Shown here: one piece after another, positions 25,332-33,370 of the stretch
Layout: every line of letters begins with the position of its first letter
Numbering within the stretch: position 1 is the first letter of the stretch
Assembly (NCBI GenBank): GCA_964579825.1
Contig: CAZOHT010000015.1
Location: 1 to 64,000, forward strand
Length of the DNA stretch: 64,000 nucleotides
DNA from: SPCO01 sp964579825
GTDB lineage: Bacteria > Chloroflexota > Limnocylindria > Limnocylindrales > CSP1-4
Reading direction: 5' to 3'
The notes under the pieces: generated by a model
The model's input: only the letters and a program-made list of their open reading frames with translations
Told to the model about the DNA's origin: nothing
Database searches by the model: none
Position numbers and translations under genes: made by a program

Positions 25332-25882
25332 CGAACCGCCTCATCCGGTCGGGTGGGGGCCGGCGTGGTCGCGATCGCCAGGCGCAGCGCGGCGATCCTT
25401 GCCACCATCGATGCGTCCGCCAGGGGCAGTGTCGTCATGATCAGCGCGTCCTCGCCGTCGTCGCTGTAGTAGCGCGGCCGGACACCGACCGGTCGGAAGC
25501 CGAACTTCTCGTACAGGCGGCGGGCGGGCAGGTTCGACAGGCGGACCTCGAGGGTCATCTCCCGGGCGAAGCGGGCGATCGCGACGTCGACGAACTCGAG
25601 CAGCAGCCGCTCCCCGATGTGCTGTCGTCGCCAGCCGGGATCGATCGCGAACGTCGTGATGTGCGCCTCGTCCACCATGAGCCACATCCCGCCGTAGCCG
25701 ACGATGGCGTCGTCCACCTTCGCGACGAGGTAGTTCGCCAGCCGGTTCGACTCGAGTTCGCTGCGATACGCATCGGCCGGCCACGGCGCGCTGAAGCTGG
25801 CCTGCTCGATGGCGTGGATGCCGGGCAGGTCGGCGAGCTGCATCGGCTCGATCCGGACCTTCACCGGGGGTCGCGCGACCAT
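25328..25882 (-). CDS. rimI: Ribosomal-protein-alanine N-acetyltransferase RimI-like
   Basis: A 184-aa GNAT protein. In Enterobacteria RimI acetylates the N-terminal alanine of S18. Visible: PMQLADLPGIHAIEQASF, the acetyl-CoA loop TTFAIDPGWRRQHIGERLL (Q-x-x-I-G form), LEVRLSNLPARRLYEKFGF and RPRYYSDDGEDALIM, which together are typical of RimI. Placement between tsaB and tsaD is a common bacterial arrangement and supports the call. Its first 22 nt overlap the end of tsaB. Confidence 0.88.
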   Translation of the reverse strand: MVARPPVKVRIEPMQLADLPGIHAIEQASFSAPWPADAYRSELESNRLANYLVAKVDDAIVGYGGMWLMVDEAHITTFAIDPGWRRQHIGERLLLEFVDVAIARFAREMTLEVRLSNLPARRLYEKFGFRPVGVRPRYYSDDGEDALIMTTLPLADASMVARIAALRLAIATTPAPTRPDEAVR

Positions 25883-26550
25883 TCGACCTCCCCGTGCTCC
25901 GCCGTGATCCCGCGTGGCAAGGTGACGTAGTCGGGCACGAGTGCGGCCATCGAGCCGGCGGTCGCGTCCGCCAACCGTGGCACGCCCATCGCGGCGAGTT
26001 CATCGGCGAGTCGGTCACGGGCCGACTCGCCCAGGGCCACGGCATCGGCCGGCGCGCGACCGGCCAGGTCCACCGCGACCAGCCATTCCCCGGGCGCCAG
26101 CTCCGGATCGTCGCCGCCGCGGACCAGCGCGGGCGTCGCCCCCGACCGAACCACGATCCGATCGGACGGACCGGCCGGCAGGAGCAGCACGGGCGCCCCG
26201 CTCCTCGACGCCACCGGGCCGCCGCTCGACGCGGCGCGCAGGAGCGCGTCGGCGGTGGAGACGCCGACGAGCGGGCAGCCGAGGCCATGGGCGAGGCCCT
26301 TGGCCGTCGCGATCCCGACGCGGAGCCCCGTGAACGCGCCGGGTCCGGTCCCGACCACGATGCCTCGCAGCTCCGACCGGTCGGTGCCCGTGCCCAGCAG
26401 TCGCTCGACGGCGGGCAGCAACGTCTCGCCGTGTCGGTAGCCGGCATCCCAGGAGGCGGTCGAGCGGATCGCGCCCTCCGGTCCGGCGACGGCCACCACC
26501 ACGCGCGTGGTCGCGGTGTCGATGACCAGGATCGACCCGATCGACGTCAT
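25861..26550 (-). CDS. tsaB: tRNA t6A37 biosynthesis protein TsaB
   Basis: A 229-aa ASKHA protein that dimerises with TsaD and scaffolds the t6A complex. Diagnostic segments: ILVIDTATTRVVVAVAG, GTGPGAFTGLRVGIATAKGL and GVSTADALLRAA. It lacks the HxEGH metal motif of TsaD, as expected. ATG 26550 overlaps the tsaE stop as ATGA; the in-frame extension upstream lies inside tsaE and is not conserved in composition. Confidence 0.94.
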   Translation of the reverse strand: MTSIGSILVIDTATTRVVVAVAGPEGAIRSTASWDAGYRHGETLLPAVERLLGTGTDRSELRGIVVGTGPGAFTGLRVGIATAKGLAHGLGCPLVGVSTADALLRAASSGGPVASRSGAPVLLLPAGPSDRIVVRSGATPALVRGGDDPELAPGEWLVAVDLAGRAPADAVALGESARDRLADELAAMGVPRLADATAGSMAALVPDYVTLPRGITAEHGEVEWSRDPR

Positions 26551-27032
26551 GCGGCGACCGCCACGTACCGGCGATAGCGCTCGCCACTGGCCCGGACCGT
26601 GATCCGGCGCGGGTCGTCGCCGGACCCATCGATGATGACGTCGAGCCGATCGTCGGGCAGGGCGTCCACCAGGCGTTCCGGCCACTCCACCAGGGTCAGG
26701 CCGGCCGTCTGCCGATCGTCGATCAGCCCACCGGCGAGGGCGTCGGCGGCATCCGCGAGGCGATACAGGTCCATGTGGAACAACGGCAGGCGACCGTCGT
26801 ACTCGGCCATCAGGATGAAGGAGGGCGAGGTGATCGTGGCGTCCACGCCCAGGCCCACGCCGATGGCTTTGGCCAGGTGCGTCTTGCCGGCGCCCAGGTC
26901 ACCCCACAGGCAGATGAGGTCGCCGGCCTCGGCGACCGACCCGAGCGCCCGGCCGAGCGCACTCGTGGCGTCGGGGTCGGCGCAGAGGACCGCCCGCTCG
27001 ACCGGCACCGACCCCGCGCGTCGGTCGATCAT
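26547..27032 (-). CDS. tsaE: tRNA t6A37 biosynthesis ATPase TsaE
   Basis: A 161-aa P-loop ATPase needed to cycle the TsaBD complex. Walker A is LWGDLGAGKTHLAKAI. ITSPSFILMAEYDGR and FHMDLYRL follow, and the Walker-B-like LTLVEWPERL completes the family pattern. Overlaps are ATGA on both sides (with tsaB and with the upstream partner gene), so it is probably translated in step with them. Confidence 0.95.
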   Translation of the reverse strand: MIDRRAGSVPVERAVLCADPDATSALGRALGSVAEAGDLICLWGDLGAGKTHLAKAIGVGLGVDATITSPSFILMAEYDGRLPLFHMDLYRLADAADALAGGLIDDRQTAGLTLVEWPERLVDALPDDRLDVIIDGSGDDPRRITVRASGERYRRYVAVAA

Positions 27033-28066
27033 GCGAACCGCTCCAGATCACCGAGCGCGACCGTCGCGACGGTGCCGTCGTCCAATCGGATCCGCCCGGC
27101 CTCCAGGTGGACATCGCCGTCGAACCGCCGCAGGCCGGCCGGGCCGAGCCAACGGCCCTCGCGACCGAGGAGCGGGCCGCCGCGGACCCGGACGAAGTCG
27201 GCGGCGGGCAGCGGCAGGCTGAGTTCCGGGGCATCGAAGACGAGCGACGGCGGGTCACCGACGATCGCTACCTCCCGGCCGTCGAGCATCTCGAAGATCT
27301 CCATGAGCGGCCCGGCCATCGGACGGCGATTGGCCCCATCCATGATCAGGACGGCGTACGACGGCAGACGGTGGAGCGCAGCACGCTGGCGGGCCTCGGA
27401 CGCGAGGAAGTCGCGCCGCTCCTTGCTGGCCAGACCAGCCACGATCACGCCGCGGATGCCCATCGCCCGGGCGCGGGTCAACGTCTCGGCATCGATCCGG
27501 GTCCCCACGACGAGGATCGTCCCGGCCAGCCCGACGTCGAGGCCGCCGGGCCGCAGGCCGCCGCTGCCGCCGGCCGCGAGCCGAAGCCGGCCCCGGGTCG
27601 GCCCGCCGAGCGCGATGATCCCCCGGATCCCACGCCCGGTCGCTCGGAGCGTGATCGACGTCCCGGGCGTCACGTCGCGAACGATGCCGGCGACCGGCGC
27701 CTCGAGCGGATCCGGCACGTCGCCCGTCGCGAGGCGCCATTTGCCCCGCCACGTGAACAGCAGTTCGCCGCCATCCTCGGTATGACGGACGCCCGCCGGA
27801 CCCACGCCACCGTCCCGTGACCACCGTGCGCCAGGCGACGGGTCGGCCGACGAGGTGATCGAGACCTCCTCGAGGCGCGGGTCCCGCAGCCGCTCGGCGA
27901 TCGGCGCCCCGACGACCACGGACTCGCCCACGTCCACCAGGGGGCGGTCGCCGGGCGCGAGCGCGAACACGGCGTCCACCGGGGACTCGATCAGGCGTCG
28001 GGCCGGGACCATGACGAGATCGGACCGCCCATCGGCCGGGCCGGGCATGCCGGTCATGTCGGTCAT
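27029..28066 (-). CDS. Conserved beta-rich partner of the GlmL-like protein, unknown function
   Basis: A 345-aa soluble protein with no signal peptide or transmembrane segment. I recognise it only as a conserved neighbour of GlmL-like genes in Chloroflexota. The middle part, LEAPVAGIVRDVTPGTSITL followed by GRGIRGIIALGG, looks like a barrel-sandwich (lipoyl/RnfC-like) fold. IRGVIVAGLASKERRDFLAS and the ending RIRLDDGTVATVALGDLE suggest further beta domains. ATG 28066 overlaps the GlmL-like stop as ATGA; two more in-frame ATGs follow within six codons. No catalytic motif is evident. The strict coupling to the upstream gene and to tsaE is the best clue. Confidence 0.6.
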   Translation of the reverse strand: MTDMTGMPGPADGRSDLVMVPARRLIESPVDAVFALAPGDRPLVDVGESVVVGAPIAERLRDPRLEEVSITSSADPSPGARWSRDGGVGPAGVRHTEDGGELLFTWRGKWRLATGDVPDPLEAPVAGIVRDVTPGTSITLRATGRGIRGIIALGGPTRGRLRLAAGGSGGLRPGGLDVGLAGTILVVGTRIDAETLTRARAMGIRGVIVAGLASKERRDFLASEARQRAALHRLPSYAVLIMDGANRRPMAGPLMEIFEMLDGREVAIVGDPPSLVFDAPELSLPLPAADFVRVRGGPLLGREGRWLGPAGLRRFDGDVHLEAGRIRLDDGTVATVALGDLERFA

Positions 28067-29667
28067 GCCGCTCCCCCGGGGCGGACGGCCGCCTGCCAGG
28101 CCCGGAGCTGTTCGCGCCGGCCATCGGCGCGATCCGGCAAGCGCAGCGGGACGTCGCGCAGGTCCACGAGGAGACCGCCCAGGCCGCCGGCGACCTCGAT
28201 GGCGAAGCCGCGCCCGCGCCCCCCGAGTCGGACGGTGTCCCGGAACCGGAAGTCGGCGACGACCCCGGCCCCGGGCTCCAGCTCGACGCGGGCGAGCTCG
28301 CCGACCAGCAGGTCGCGCGTCCGCTCCGCGCCGGCTCCGTGGATCGTGACCTGCCCGGCGGACCGGCCCGGGCGCATCCCAGCCGGCATGACCAGGGTCC
28401 CGAGGGGGACCAGGAGGTCGTCCGCGAGGTCGCCCAGGACCGCGCGGCGCTCGACCTCGTCGGGGATGGACCCGAGCGGCGCCAGCAGCCCGGCATGATC
28501 GACCGCGAGCTGGCTCGCGCCTGGTCGCCGCAGCACGTCGGCGAGCGTCAAGGCCACGAGCGAGGGCGGCATGGATCGCCAGATCCCGCCCGAGGCGACG
28601 ATCAGGTCCGGGGGGGCGCTCGGTGCGGTGTCCTCCGTGGCGACCAGCAGTCGGGCGATGGCGGCGTGGGCAGCTGCCACGCGCAGGTCGAGTCCCTCTC
28701 CGGTCGCATCCGCCCAGGGCGCGATCCGTAGCTCGCGCATCCGATCCCGGATGCGGTGGCGGTCCGACGCGGTCGTGGTCCACGTGAGGACCCGATCCAC
28801 CACGTCATCGTCCGGTTCTGCCGGGGCGATGCCCGCGGACGGGACGACGGCCAGGTCGAGGGTCCCGGACTCGCTCCCGGTCCCGGGATGGACGATGGCG
28901 CGCATGGCGCCGTCGTACCCGATCTCGAATAGCTCCGCCCGCCGGTCGAGGATCTCGCCGAGGCTCCGGATGGCGGCCCCGAGCGACCGGCGAGCGTCAT
29001 CCCCGGACCCGGAGAGCTCCAGGAGCAGGGCCCGCAGCGGTGTCCCGGCCGGTCCCATCGCGGCCGCGGGCGCCAGGACGGTCTCGCCGGGTCGACGCTC
29101 CGGGTCGCCGAAGTCGGCCAGCCGCTCGGCCATGCCGCCGGCCAGGACGATGAGCCGGTCCGGCCGCCTGGCCGCGACGGCGGCGACGAGCGCGGCGAGC
29201 TCCCCGAGCGCACTCCGCTCGTCCGCCGCGGGCGGATCCGTCGCTCCGGCCAGGACCGCGTCCGTGTCTCCGTCGAGCAGCAGCCGAGTCATCGATAGCG
29301 GGTCGGTCGTCTGGGCGCTCGCCGAGACGGTCCGCCAGCCACTGCGTGCGGCCGCGGCGACGAGCGGGGCAAGCGCCCGTTCCGTGGCCGCGACGACGGC
29401 AAGCGTCCGTGCAGGTTGCGAGCGGACCTCGAGACGGACGAGCTCGCCGGCGTCGGGGTCATCCACGCCCAGGCGGGCCAGGACCGTCGGGTCGGCGTGA
29501 CGGATCCGGGCCAGGAGCGACTCGATGGCCGCATCCGCGCCGGCGGCACTGGGCAGGCCGGACGAGCCGATCAGCCGCCAGGTGCGGCCGAGCTTGCCGA
29601 TGAGGGCGACGGAGACGGACGCGGCGCCGAGGTCGACGGTGGCGAACGCACGGGGCTCGGTGGTCAC
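28063..29667 (-). CDS. GlmL/MutL-like actin-fold (ASKHA) protein
   Basis: A 534-aa protein resembling the glutamate mutase L (GlmL/MutL) family. The N-terminal phosphate-1-like strand-loop is FATVDLGAASVSVALIG; RPDRLIVLAGGMAERLADFG and the later PPDLIVASGGIWRSMPPSL resemble the connect and adenosine motifs of actin-like ATPases. In clostridia GlmL sits with the B12-dependent glutamate mutase, but no mutase gene is here. Chloroflexota carry orphan copies, so the biochemical role is probably different and is unknown. The start is GTG with a TAGCAT box 6 nt upstream. It is first in the nine-gene operon. Confidence 0.6.
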   Translation of the reverse strand: MTTEPRAFATVDLGAASVSVALIGKLGRTWRLIGSSGLPSAAGADAAIESLLARIRHADPTVLARLGVDDPDAGELVRLEVRSQPARTLAVVAATERALAPLVAAAARSGWRTVSASAQTTDPLSMTRLLLDGDTDAVLAGATDPPAADERSALGELAALVAAVAARRPDRLIVLAGGMAERLADFGDPERRPGETVLAPAAAMGPAGTPLRALLLELSGSGDDARRSLGAAIRSLGEILDRRAELFEIGYDGAMRAIVHPGTGSESGTLDLAVVPSAGIAPAEPDDDVVDRVLTWTTTASDRHRIRDRMRELRIAPWADATGEGLDLRVAAAHAAIARLLVATEDTAPSAPPDLIVASGGIWRSMPPSLVALTLADVLRRPGASQLAVDHAGLLAPLGSIPDEVERRAVLGDLADDLLVPLGTLVMPAGMRPGRSAGQVTIHGAGAERTRDLLVGELARVELEPGAGVVADFRFRDTVRLGGRGRGFAIEVAGGLGGLLVDLRDVPLRLPDRADGRREQLRAWQAAVRPGGAA

Positions 29668-29673
29668 CGCAGC

Positions 29674-29679
29674 ATGCTA
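29674..29679 (-). promoter_or_regulatory. -10-like TAGCAT box of the GlmL-like/t6A operon
   Basis: On the minus strand TAGCAT ends 6 nt before GTG 29667. It sits in the 48-nt gap after the small-protein gene, the only non-overlapping junction around here, so a promoter is expected. No ribosome-binding site is visible. Confidence 0.4.
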
Positions 29680-29715
29680 CCCGTCATCGCCGATCGTCGG
29701 GCGAGGACCCCTGGG

Positions 29716-30006
29716 TCAGGCGTCCCAGGTCATCTCGTCGTCGATCTCCTCGAGCCGCATGATCAGCTGCTCGATCCCGGCCTCGTCGGCCAGGAGTTCG
29801 GTGACGGAGGCGACGTCGCCGCCGAAGACGCCGTGCAGGACGGGATCGAAGAAGAGCATCGCGTTGGCACCGAGCGGGCGGTAGGGCCGGCTGGCCTCGA
29901 GGAAGTGGACCGCCGGGCCGGTCAGCCCGCGGAGCTGGATCTCGCGCGCGACGGTCTCCACCAGTTCGTCGCGCTGCTCATCGGACGACCCGTACGGGAA
30001 GCTCAC
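29716..30006 (-). CDS. Small conserved hypothetical protein (FLEA-RP type)
   Basis: A 96-aa protein of unknown function, starting at GTG 30006 in a GTGA overlap with the macro-domain gene. The core reads LTGPAVHFLEASRPYRPLGA then NAMLFFDPVLHGVFG, an amphipathic stretch preceded and followed by acidic helices. I recall similar short proteins with a FLEA-x-RP-x-x-x-L-G motif from Chloroflexota and other thermophile-rich groups, but with no described role. It may associate with the membrane surface. It ends the cdaA-to-macro gene series. Confidence 0.65.
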   Translation of the reverse strand: MSFPYGSSDEQRDELVETVAREIQLRGLTGPAVHFLEASRPYRPLGANAMLFFDPVLHGVFGGDVASVTELLADEAGIEQLIMRLEEIDDEMTWDA

Positions 30007-30584
30007 GCCGTCGCCCGTTGGGGCGTGGGGTCCGCGGCGAGCGCGATCCGAAAGGCCTCGTACGCGATGGATCCGCGCAAGGCGAAGATCACGTGCTCGA
30101 TGGACGGCGAGTGCCCGAGTTCGTCCCGGACGGTCTCGACCGTGATCCGCGCAGCCTCGTCGAGCGGGAACCCGCCGACCCCGGTCCCGAGCGCGGGAAA
30201 GGCGACACTCCGAGCGCCGATCTCCCGTGCGCGAGCCATCGCGGAGCGGACCGCCTGGGCGATGATGGGCGCGCTGGTCCGACGGTCGCGGTCGAGCGAC
30301 ACCGCGTGGATGACCGCCTTGGCGGCCAGGGACCCGGCCGGCGTCACGATGGCGCCGCCGAGCGGCACCGGCGCCTGGCGCACGGCGGCGAATTCGATCG
30401 CGTCGCCGCCGGCCCGCTTGATCGCGCCGCCGACACCCGTGGCCATCCACAGCGACAGGTTGGCGGCGTTCACGATGGCGTCGACCTCGAGGTCGCAGAT
30501 GTCGCCGTTCCAGAGCTCGATCCGAGCCAACTCGCCCTCGTCATCCGATGAGTGTCCGCAGACCCAAAGGTCCGGACTCGGCAT
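30003..30584 (-). CDS. Macro-domain protein (ADP-ribose-type hydrolase)
   Basis: A 193-aa macro domain, expected to bind or hydrolyse ADP-ribose derivatives such as O-acetyl-ADP-ribose. The binding loops are visible: LEVDAIVNAANLSLWMATGV (NAAN motif), GVGGAIKRAGG and FPALGTGVGGFPLDEAARI. The usual NAAN-x(n)-GGGVDGAIH loop is altered to WMATGVGGAIK. The chosen ATG gives a 44-nt overlap with alr; a TTG about 18 codons in would reduce it. The partner process is unknown. Confidence 0.85.
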   Translation of the reverse strand: MPSPDLWVCGHSSDDEGELARIELWNGDICDLEVDAIVNAANLSLWMATGVGGAIKRAGGDAIEFAAVRQAPVPLGGAIVTPAGSLAAKAVIHAVSLDRDRRTSAPIIAQAVRSAMARAREIGARSVAFPALGTGVGGFPLDEAARITVETVRDELGHSPSIEHVIFALRGSIAYEAFRIALAADPTPQRATA

Positions 30585-31761
30585 GGTACACCCGTGGTAC
30601 CCGCCGGGCCATCGACGTCACGACTTCCCAGGCATTCGTGTTGCGCAGCCGCGCCACGTCCCCGACGGTGATCGCGTCGTCGCCCTGTCGGCCGATCAGG
30701 ACGAACACGTCGGCGGTATCCACGGGTGGCCCGGGGACCTCGGTGACATCGACCATGACGGCGTCCATCGCGACCCGACCGACGATCGGGACGCGCATCC
30801 CGCGGACCAGGGCCTCGGACCGGTTCGAGAGCGATCGGGGCCACCCGTCGCCATAGCCGAACGGCAACGTCGCGATCCGGCTCGGTCGCGCCGTGCGGAA
30901 CGCCGGGCCGTAGCTGATGCCCCAGCCGGTCGGCAGATCGGCCACGCGCACCGGTCGGGCCTGGAGGGTGAGGGCCGGTCGCAGGCCGGCCCCGGCTCGT
31001 GCCCCGGCCGACGCCGGTCCCAGCTCGTCGGGGACCAGGCCGTAGATGGCCAGCCCGGGCCGAACGCCCTCGTACGGCGGCACGATCCCGGTCAGCACGC
31101 CGGCGCTCGCCGCCACATGGCGCGGCATCGCCAGACCCGACGCGGCCAGCGCCACGGACGCCTCGTCGAAGCGGGCGAGCTGGATCGCGGTCAGCTCCGG
31201 GTCCTCTGGGGCCTGGAGATGCGTCCACAGCGCCGACGGCACGACGCCGTCCGCCGCTCGAAGCCGGTCCAGGGCGGCCCCGAGCTCGGCCACGTCGATC
31301 CCGCCACGCCCGAGACCCGTCTCGACCTCCACCTGGACCGCCAGGGGCGGCAGGCCGGGCGGCAGCCGGCCGATGGCCCCGAGCAGGCTCTCCTCGGAGC
31401 CGCGGTCTCCGACCGTGACCGACAGGCGCGCGGCCGCCGCATCCCCCACCCCGCCGGCCGGGATCGGATAGAGGACGTGGACCGGGGCGACGAGGCCATC
31501 CGCACGGAGGGCGAGCCCCTCGTCCAGCGTCGCGACGCACAGGCCGTCCACGCCGGCGCGGACCAGTGCGGCCGCCACCGGTCCGGCGCCATGCCCGTAG
31601 GCGTCGGCCTTCACGACCGGGAAGACCGGCACCTCCGTGCCGGCGAGGCCGCGCAGGAGGCGCACGTTGGCGACGATGGCGCCGAGATCGATCTCCAGCC
31701 ACGCCGTCCGCGGCAGCGACGGCAGGCCGGCGGCCGCCAGGCGGTCTTCGATGGCGGTCAA
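30541..31761 (-). CDS. alr: Alanine racemase
   Basis: A 406-aa PLP enzyme making D-alanine for peptidoglycan. The PLP lysine lies in VFPVVKADAYGHGAGPVAAA. The C-terminal catalytic Tyr region reads ISYGPAFRTARPSRIATLPF with GYGDGWPRSLSN and PIVGRVAMDAVMVDVT. The start chosen is TTG 31761, because it overlaps the nnrD stop as TTGA and conserved sequence (TAWLEIDLGAIVANVRLLR) begins about 20 residues later; no good ATG or GTG is nearer. The rest of the upstream frame is shadow of nnrD. Confidence 0.93.
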   Translation of the reverse strand: MTAIEDRLAAAGLPSLPRTAWLEIDLGAIVANVRLLRGLAGTEVPVFPVVKADAYGHGAGPVAAALVRAGVDGLCVATLDEGLALRADGLVAPVHVLYPIPAGGVGDAAAARLSVTVGDRGSEESLLGAIGRLPPGLPPLAVQVEVETGLGRGGIDVAELGAALDRLRAADGVVPSALWTHLQAPEDPELTAIQLARFDEASVALAASGLAMPRHVAASAGVLTGIVPPYEGVRPGLAIYGLVPDELGPASAGARAGAGLRPALTLQARPVRVADLPTGWGISYGPAFRTARPSRIATLPFGYGDGWPRSLSNRSEALVRGMRVPIVGRVAMDAVMVDVTEVPGPPVDTADVFVLIGRQGDDAITVGDVARLRNTNAWEVVTSMARRVPRVYHAESGPLGLRTLIG

Positions 31762-32816
31762 GCCGGTTCGTCGTCCGATCGAGCCGCGAACCCGAGTCGC
31801 TTGCCGGCCGCCTTGCGCTCGGCAACGGCCGCGAGCCGCTTGCGGGCGATCGCGAGCCCATCGGGCAGGTCCGAGGCCAGGACGCCGGCGTCGCCCAGGC
31901 GCTCGCGCGCGGCGTCGCCCGCCAGGCCATGGAGGTAGACGCCCAGCCGGGCCGCATCGAACGGCACCAGGCCCTGCGCCAGCAACGAGCCGATGGCGCC
32001 CGCCAGGACATCGCCGGTCCCGCCGCTGGCGAGGGCCGGGTTCTCGAATGGAGCGATGGCGACCTCGCCGTCCGGCGTGGCGATCACGGTCCGGGCGCCC
32101 TTGAGCACGACGCACTGGCGCCACGTCGAGGCGGCGTCGCCGGCCGCGGCGACACGGGCCTCATCGTCCGCGGCGAGATCCCCGTCCGCGTCGGGATCAC
32201 GGCCACTGCCCGCCCGGAGCCGCGCGAACTCCCCGGCGTGTGGCGTGAGGACGGCCGGACGGCGGTCACCGTCCCACCAGTCGTCCATCGTCGCGAGCGA
32301 GCGCAGCGCCTCCGCGTCCAGGAGGATGGGCGCGGGATCCGGCTCATCTGCCACGATCAGTCGCCGGACGAGCTCGGCCGTGGCCAGACCCGGCCGCAGG
32401 CCCGGCCCGATCACGATCGCGTCGTGCTCGTGGTCCAGGATGCGTGCGAAGGACGGCTCCGGGTCGAGCTCCTCCACGTCGTCCTCGGGCAGGGCCATCG
32501 TCGTCGCCTCGACGACCTTCGCCGCGAACATCGGCTGGAGCGACTCGGGCACGGCCAGGGTCACGAGGCCGGCCCCGGCCCGGCCGGCGGCCCGTGCCAC
32601 GAGGAGGGCGGCCCCGGCGTAGTCGAGTGAGCCCGCGATCACGAGCAGCTTCCCGAACGAGCCCTTGTGGCCCCGTGCCGGGCGCTCGGGGAGCAGTCCG
32701 GACGCGATCGCGTCATCGAGCTTCGTGGCCCCGTCAGGGAACGGCGCCTCCGCTTCGGGGCTCGCCGGTGGGCTCTCGTCGCGCCGCCCGAAGCCGACCG
32801 GTCCCTTGCCCGCCAT
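31758..32816 (-). CDS. nnrD: ADP-dependent NAD(P)H-hydrate dehydratase
   Basis: A 352-aa repair enzyme that dehydrates the damaged cofactor NAD(P)HX. Ribokinase-like segments: HKGSFGKLLVIAGSLDYAGA, AIVIGPGLRPG, AVLTPHAGEFARL, CVVLKGARTVIATPDG and NPALASGGTGDVLAGAIGSL, which holds the catalytic Asp. The NnrE epimerase domain found fused in many bacteria is absent. The first about 35 residues and an acidic insert (SGRDPDADGDLAADDEA) are poorly conserved. ATG 32816 shares TGATG with acpS. Confidence 0.92.
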   Translation of the reverse strand: MAGKGPVGFGRRDESPPASPEAEAPFPDGATKLDDAIASGLLPERPARGHKGSFGKLLVIAGSLDYAGAALLVARAAGRAGAGLVTLAVPESLQPMFAAKVVEATTMALPEDDVEELDPEPSFARILDHEHDAIVIGPGLRPGLATAELVRRLIVADEPDPAPILLDAEALRSLATMDDWWDGDRRPAVLTPHAGEFARLRAGSGRDPDADGDLAADDEARVAAAGDAASTWRQCVVLKGARTVIATPDGEVAIAPFENPALASGGTGDVLAGAIGSLLAQGLVPFDAARLGVYLHGLAGDAARERLGDAGVLASDLPDGLAIARKRLAAVAERKAAGKRLGFAARSDDEPA

Positions 32817-33367
32817 CAGGTCTTCGCCGGGTCGTTCGTCGCCTGCGCGACGGCCTGCAGGCGCTCCAGGCGGGCCAGGATCTTCCGCTCGCGGTCGTCG
32901 AGCCGCTCCTCGATGTCGAGCGGGAAGACGTACCGTCCGCCGGTCGCGCGCACGCCGAACGCGATCGCCACCGCGTAGTCCGACTCGTGCGAGATGGACA
33001 GCGCGATCCGGCCCATCCCGAGCTGCTCCGCGCGGGCGGCCGCGCGTCCATGGAGCTGCACCGAGGGCTGGCCGGTCGGCAGTCGGACGACCTCGATCTC
33101 CTTCCAGCCGATCCCACGGACGCCGAGGCCGAGGACCTTGCTGACGGCCTCCTTGGCGGCCCACCGGCCGGCGAACGTCTCGGGCCGATCGCGGACGTAG
33201 CGCCGTTCGTTGGGGGTCAGGACGCGGTTCGAGAAGCGTTCGCCGAACTTCTCGATCGAGCCGCGGATCCGTTCCACCTTGATGATGTCGATCCCGAGCT
33301 CCGTGGTCCCAGGCGGGACGAGCCCCGGTGGGAGGGTCACCTCGTCGGATGGACCCGCGTCGGCCAT
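32816..33367 (-). CDS. acpS: Holo-[acyl-carrier-protein] synthase with C-terminal extension
   Basis: A 183-aa 4'-phosphopantetheinyl transferase that activates acyl carrier protein. The core (about residues 22-143) has LGIDIIKVERI with the Mg2+ Asp, FAGRWAAKEAVSKVLGLGVR (Glu-Lys pair) and LSISHESDYAVAIAF. Typical AcpS is about 120 residues; here roughly 40 extra residues follow (VFPLDIEERLDDRERKILAR and on), charged and helical-looking. It lies 3 nt from glmS and overlaps nnrD, as in many Gram-positive acpS-nnrD-alr clusters. Confidence 0.92.
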   Translation of the reverse strand: MADAGPSDEVTLPPGLVPPGTTELGIDIIKVERIRGSIEKFGERFSNRVLTPNERRYVRDRPETFAGRWAAKEAVSKVLGLGVRGIGWKEIEVVRLPTGQPSVQLHGRAAARAEQLGMGRIALSISHESDYAVAIAFGVRATGGRYVFPLDIEERLDDRERKILARLERLQAVAQATNDPAKT

Positions 33368-33370
33368 CCC

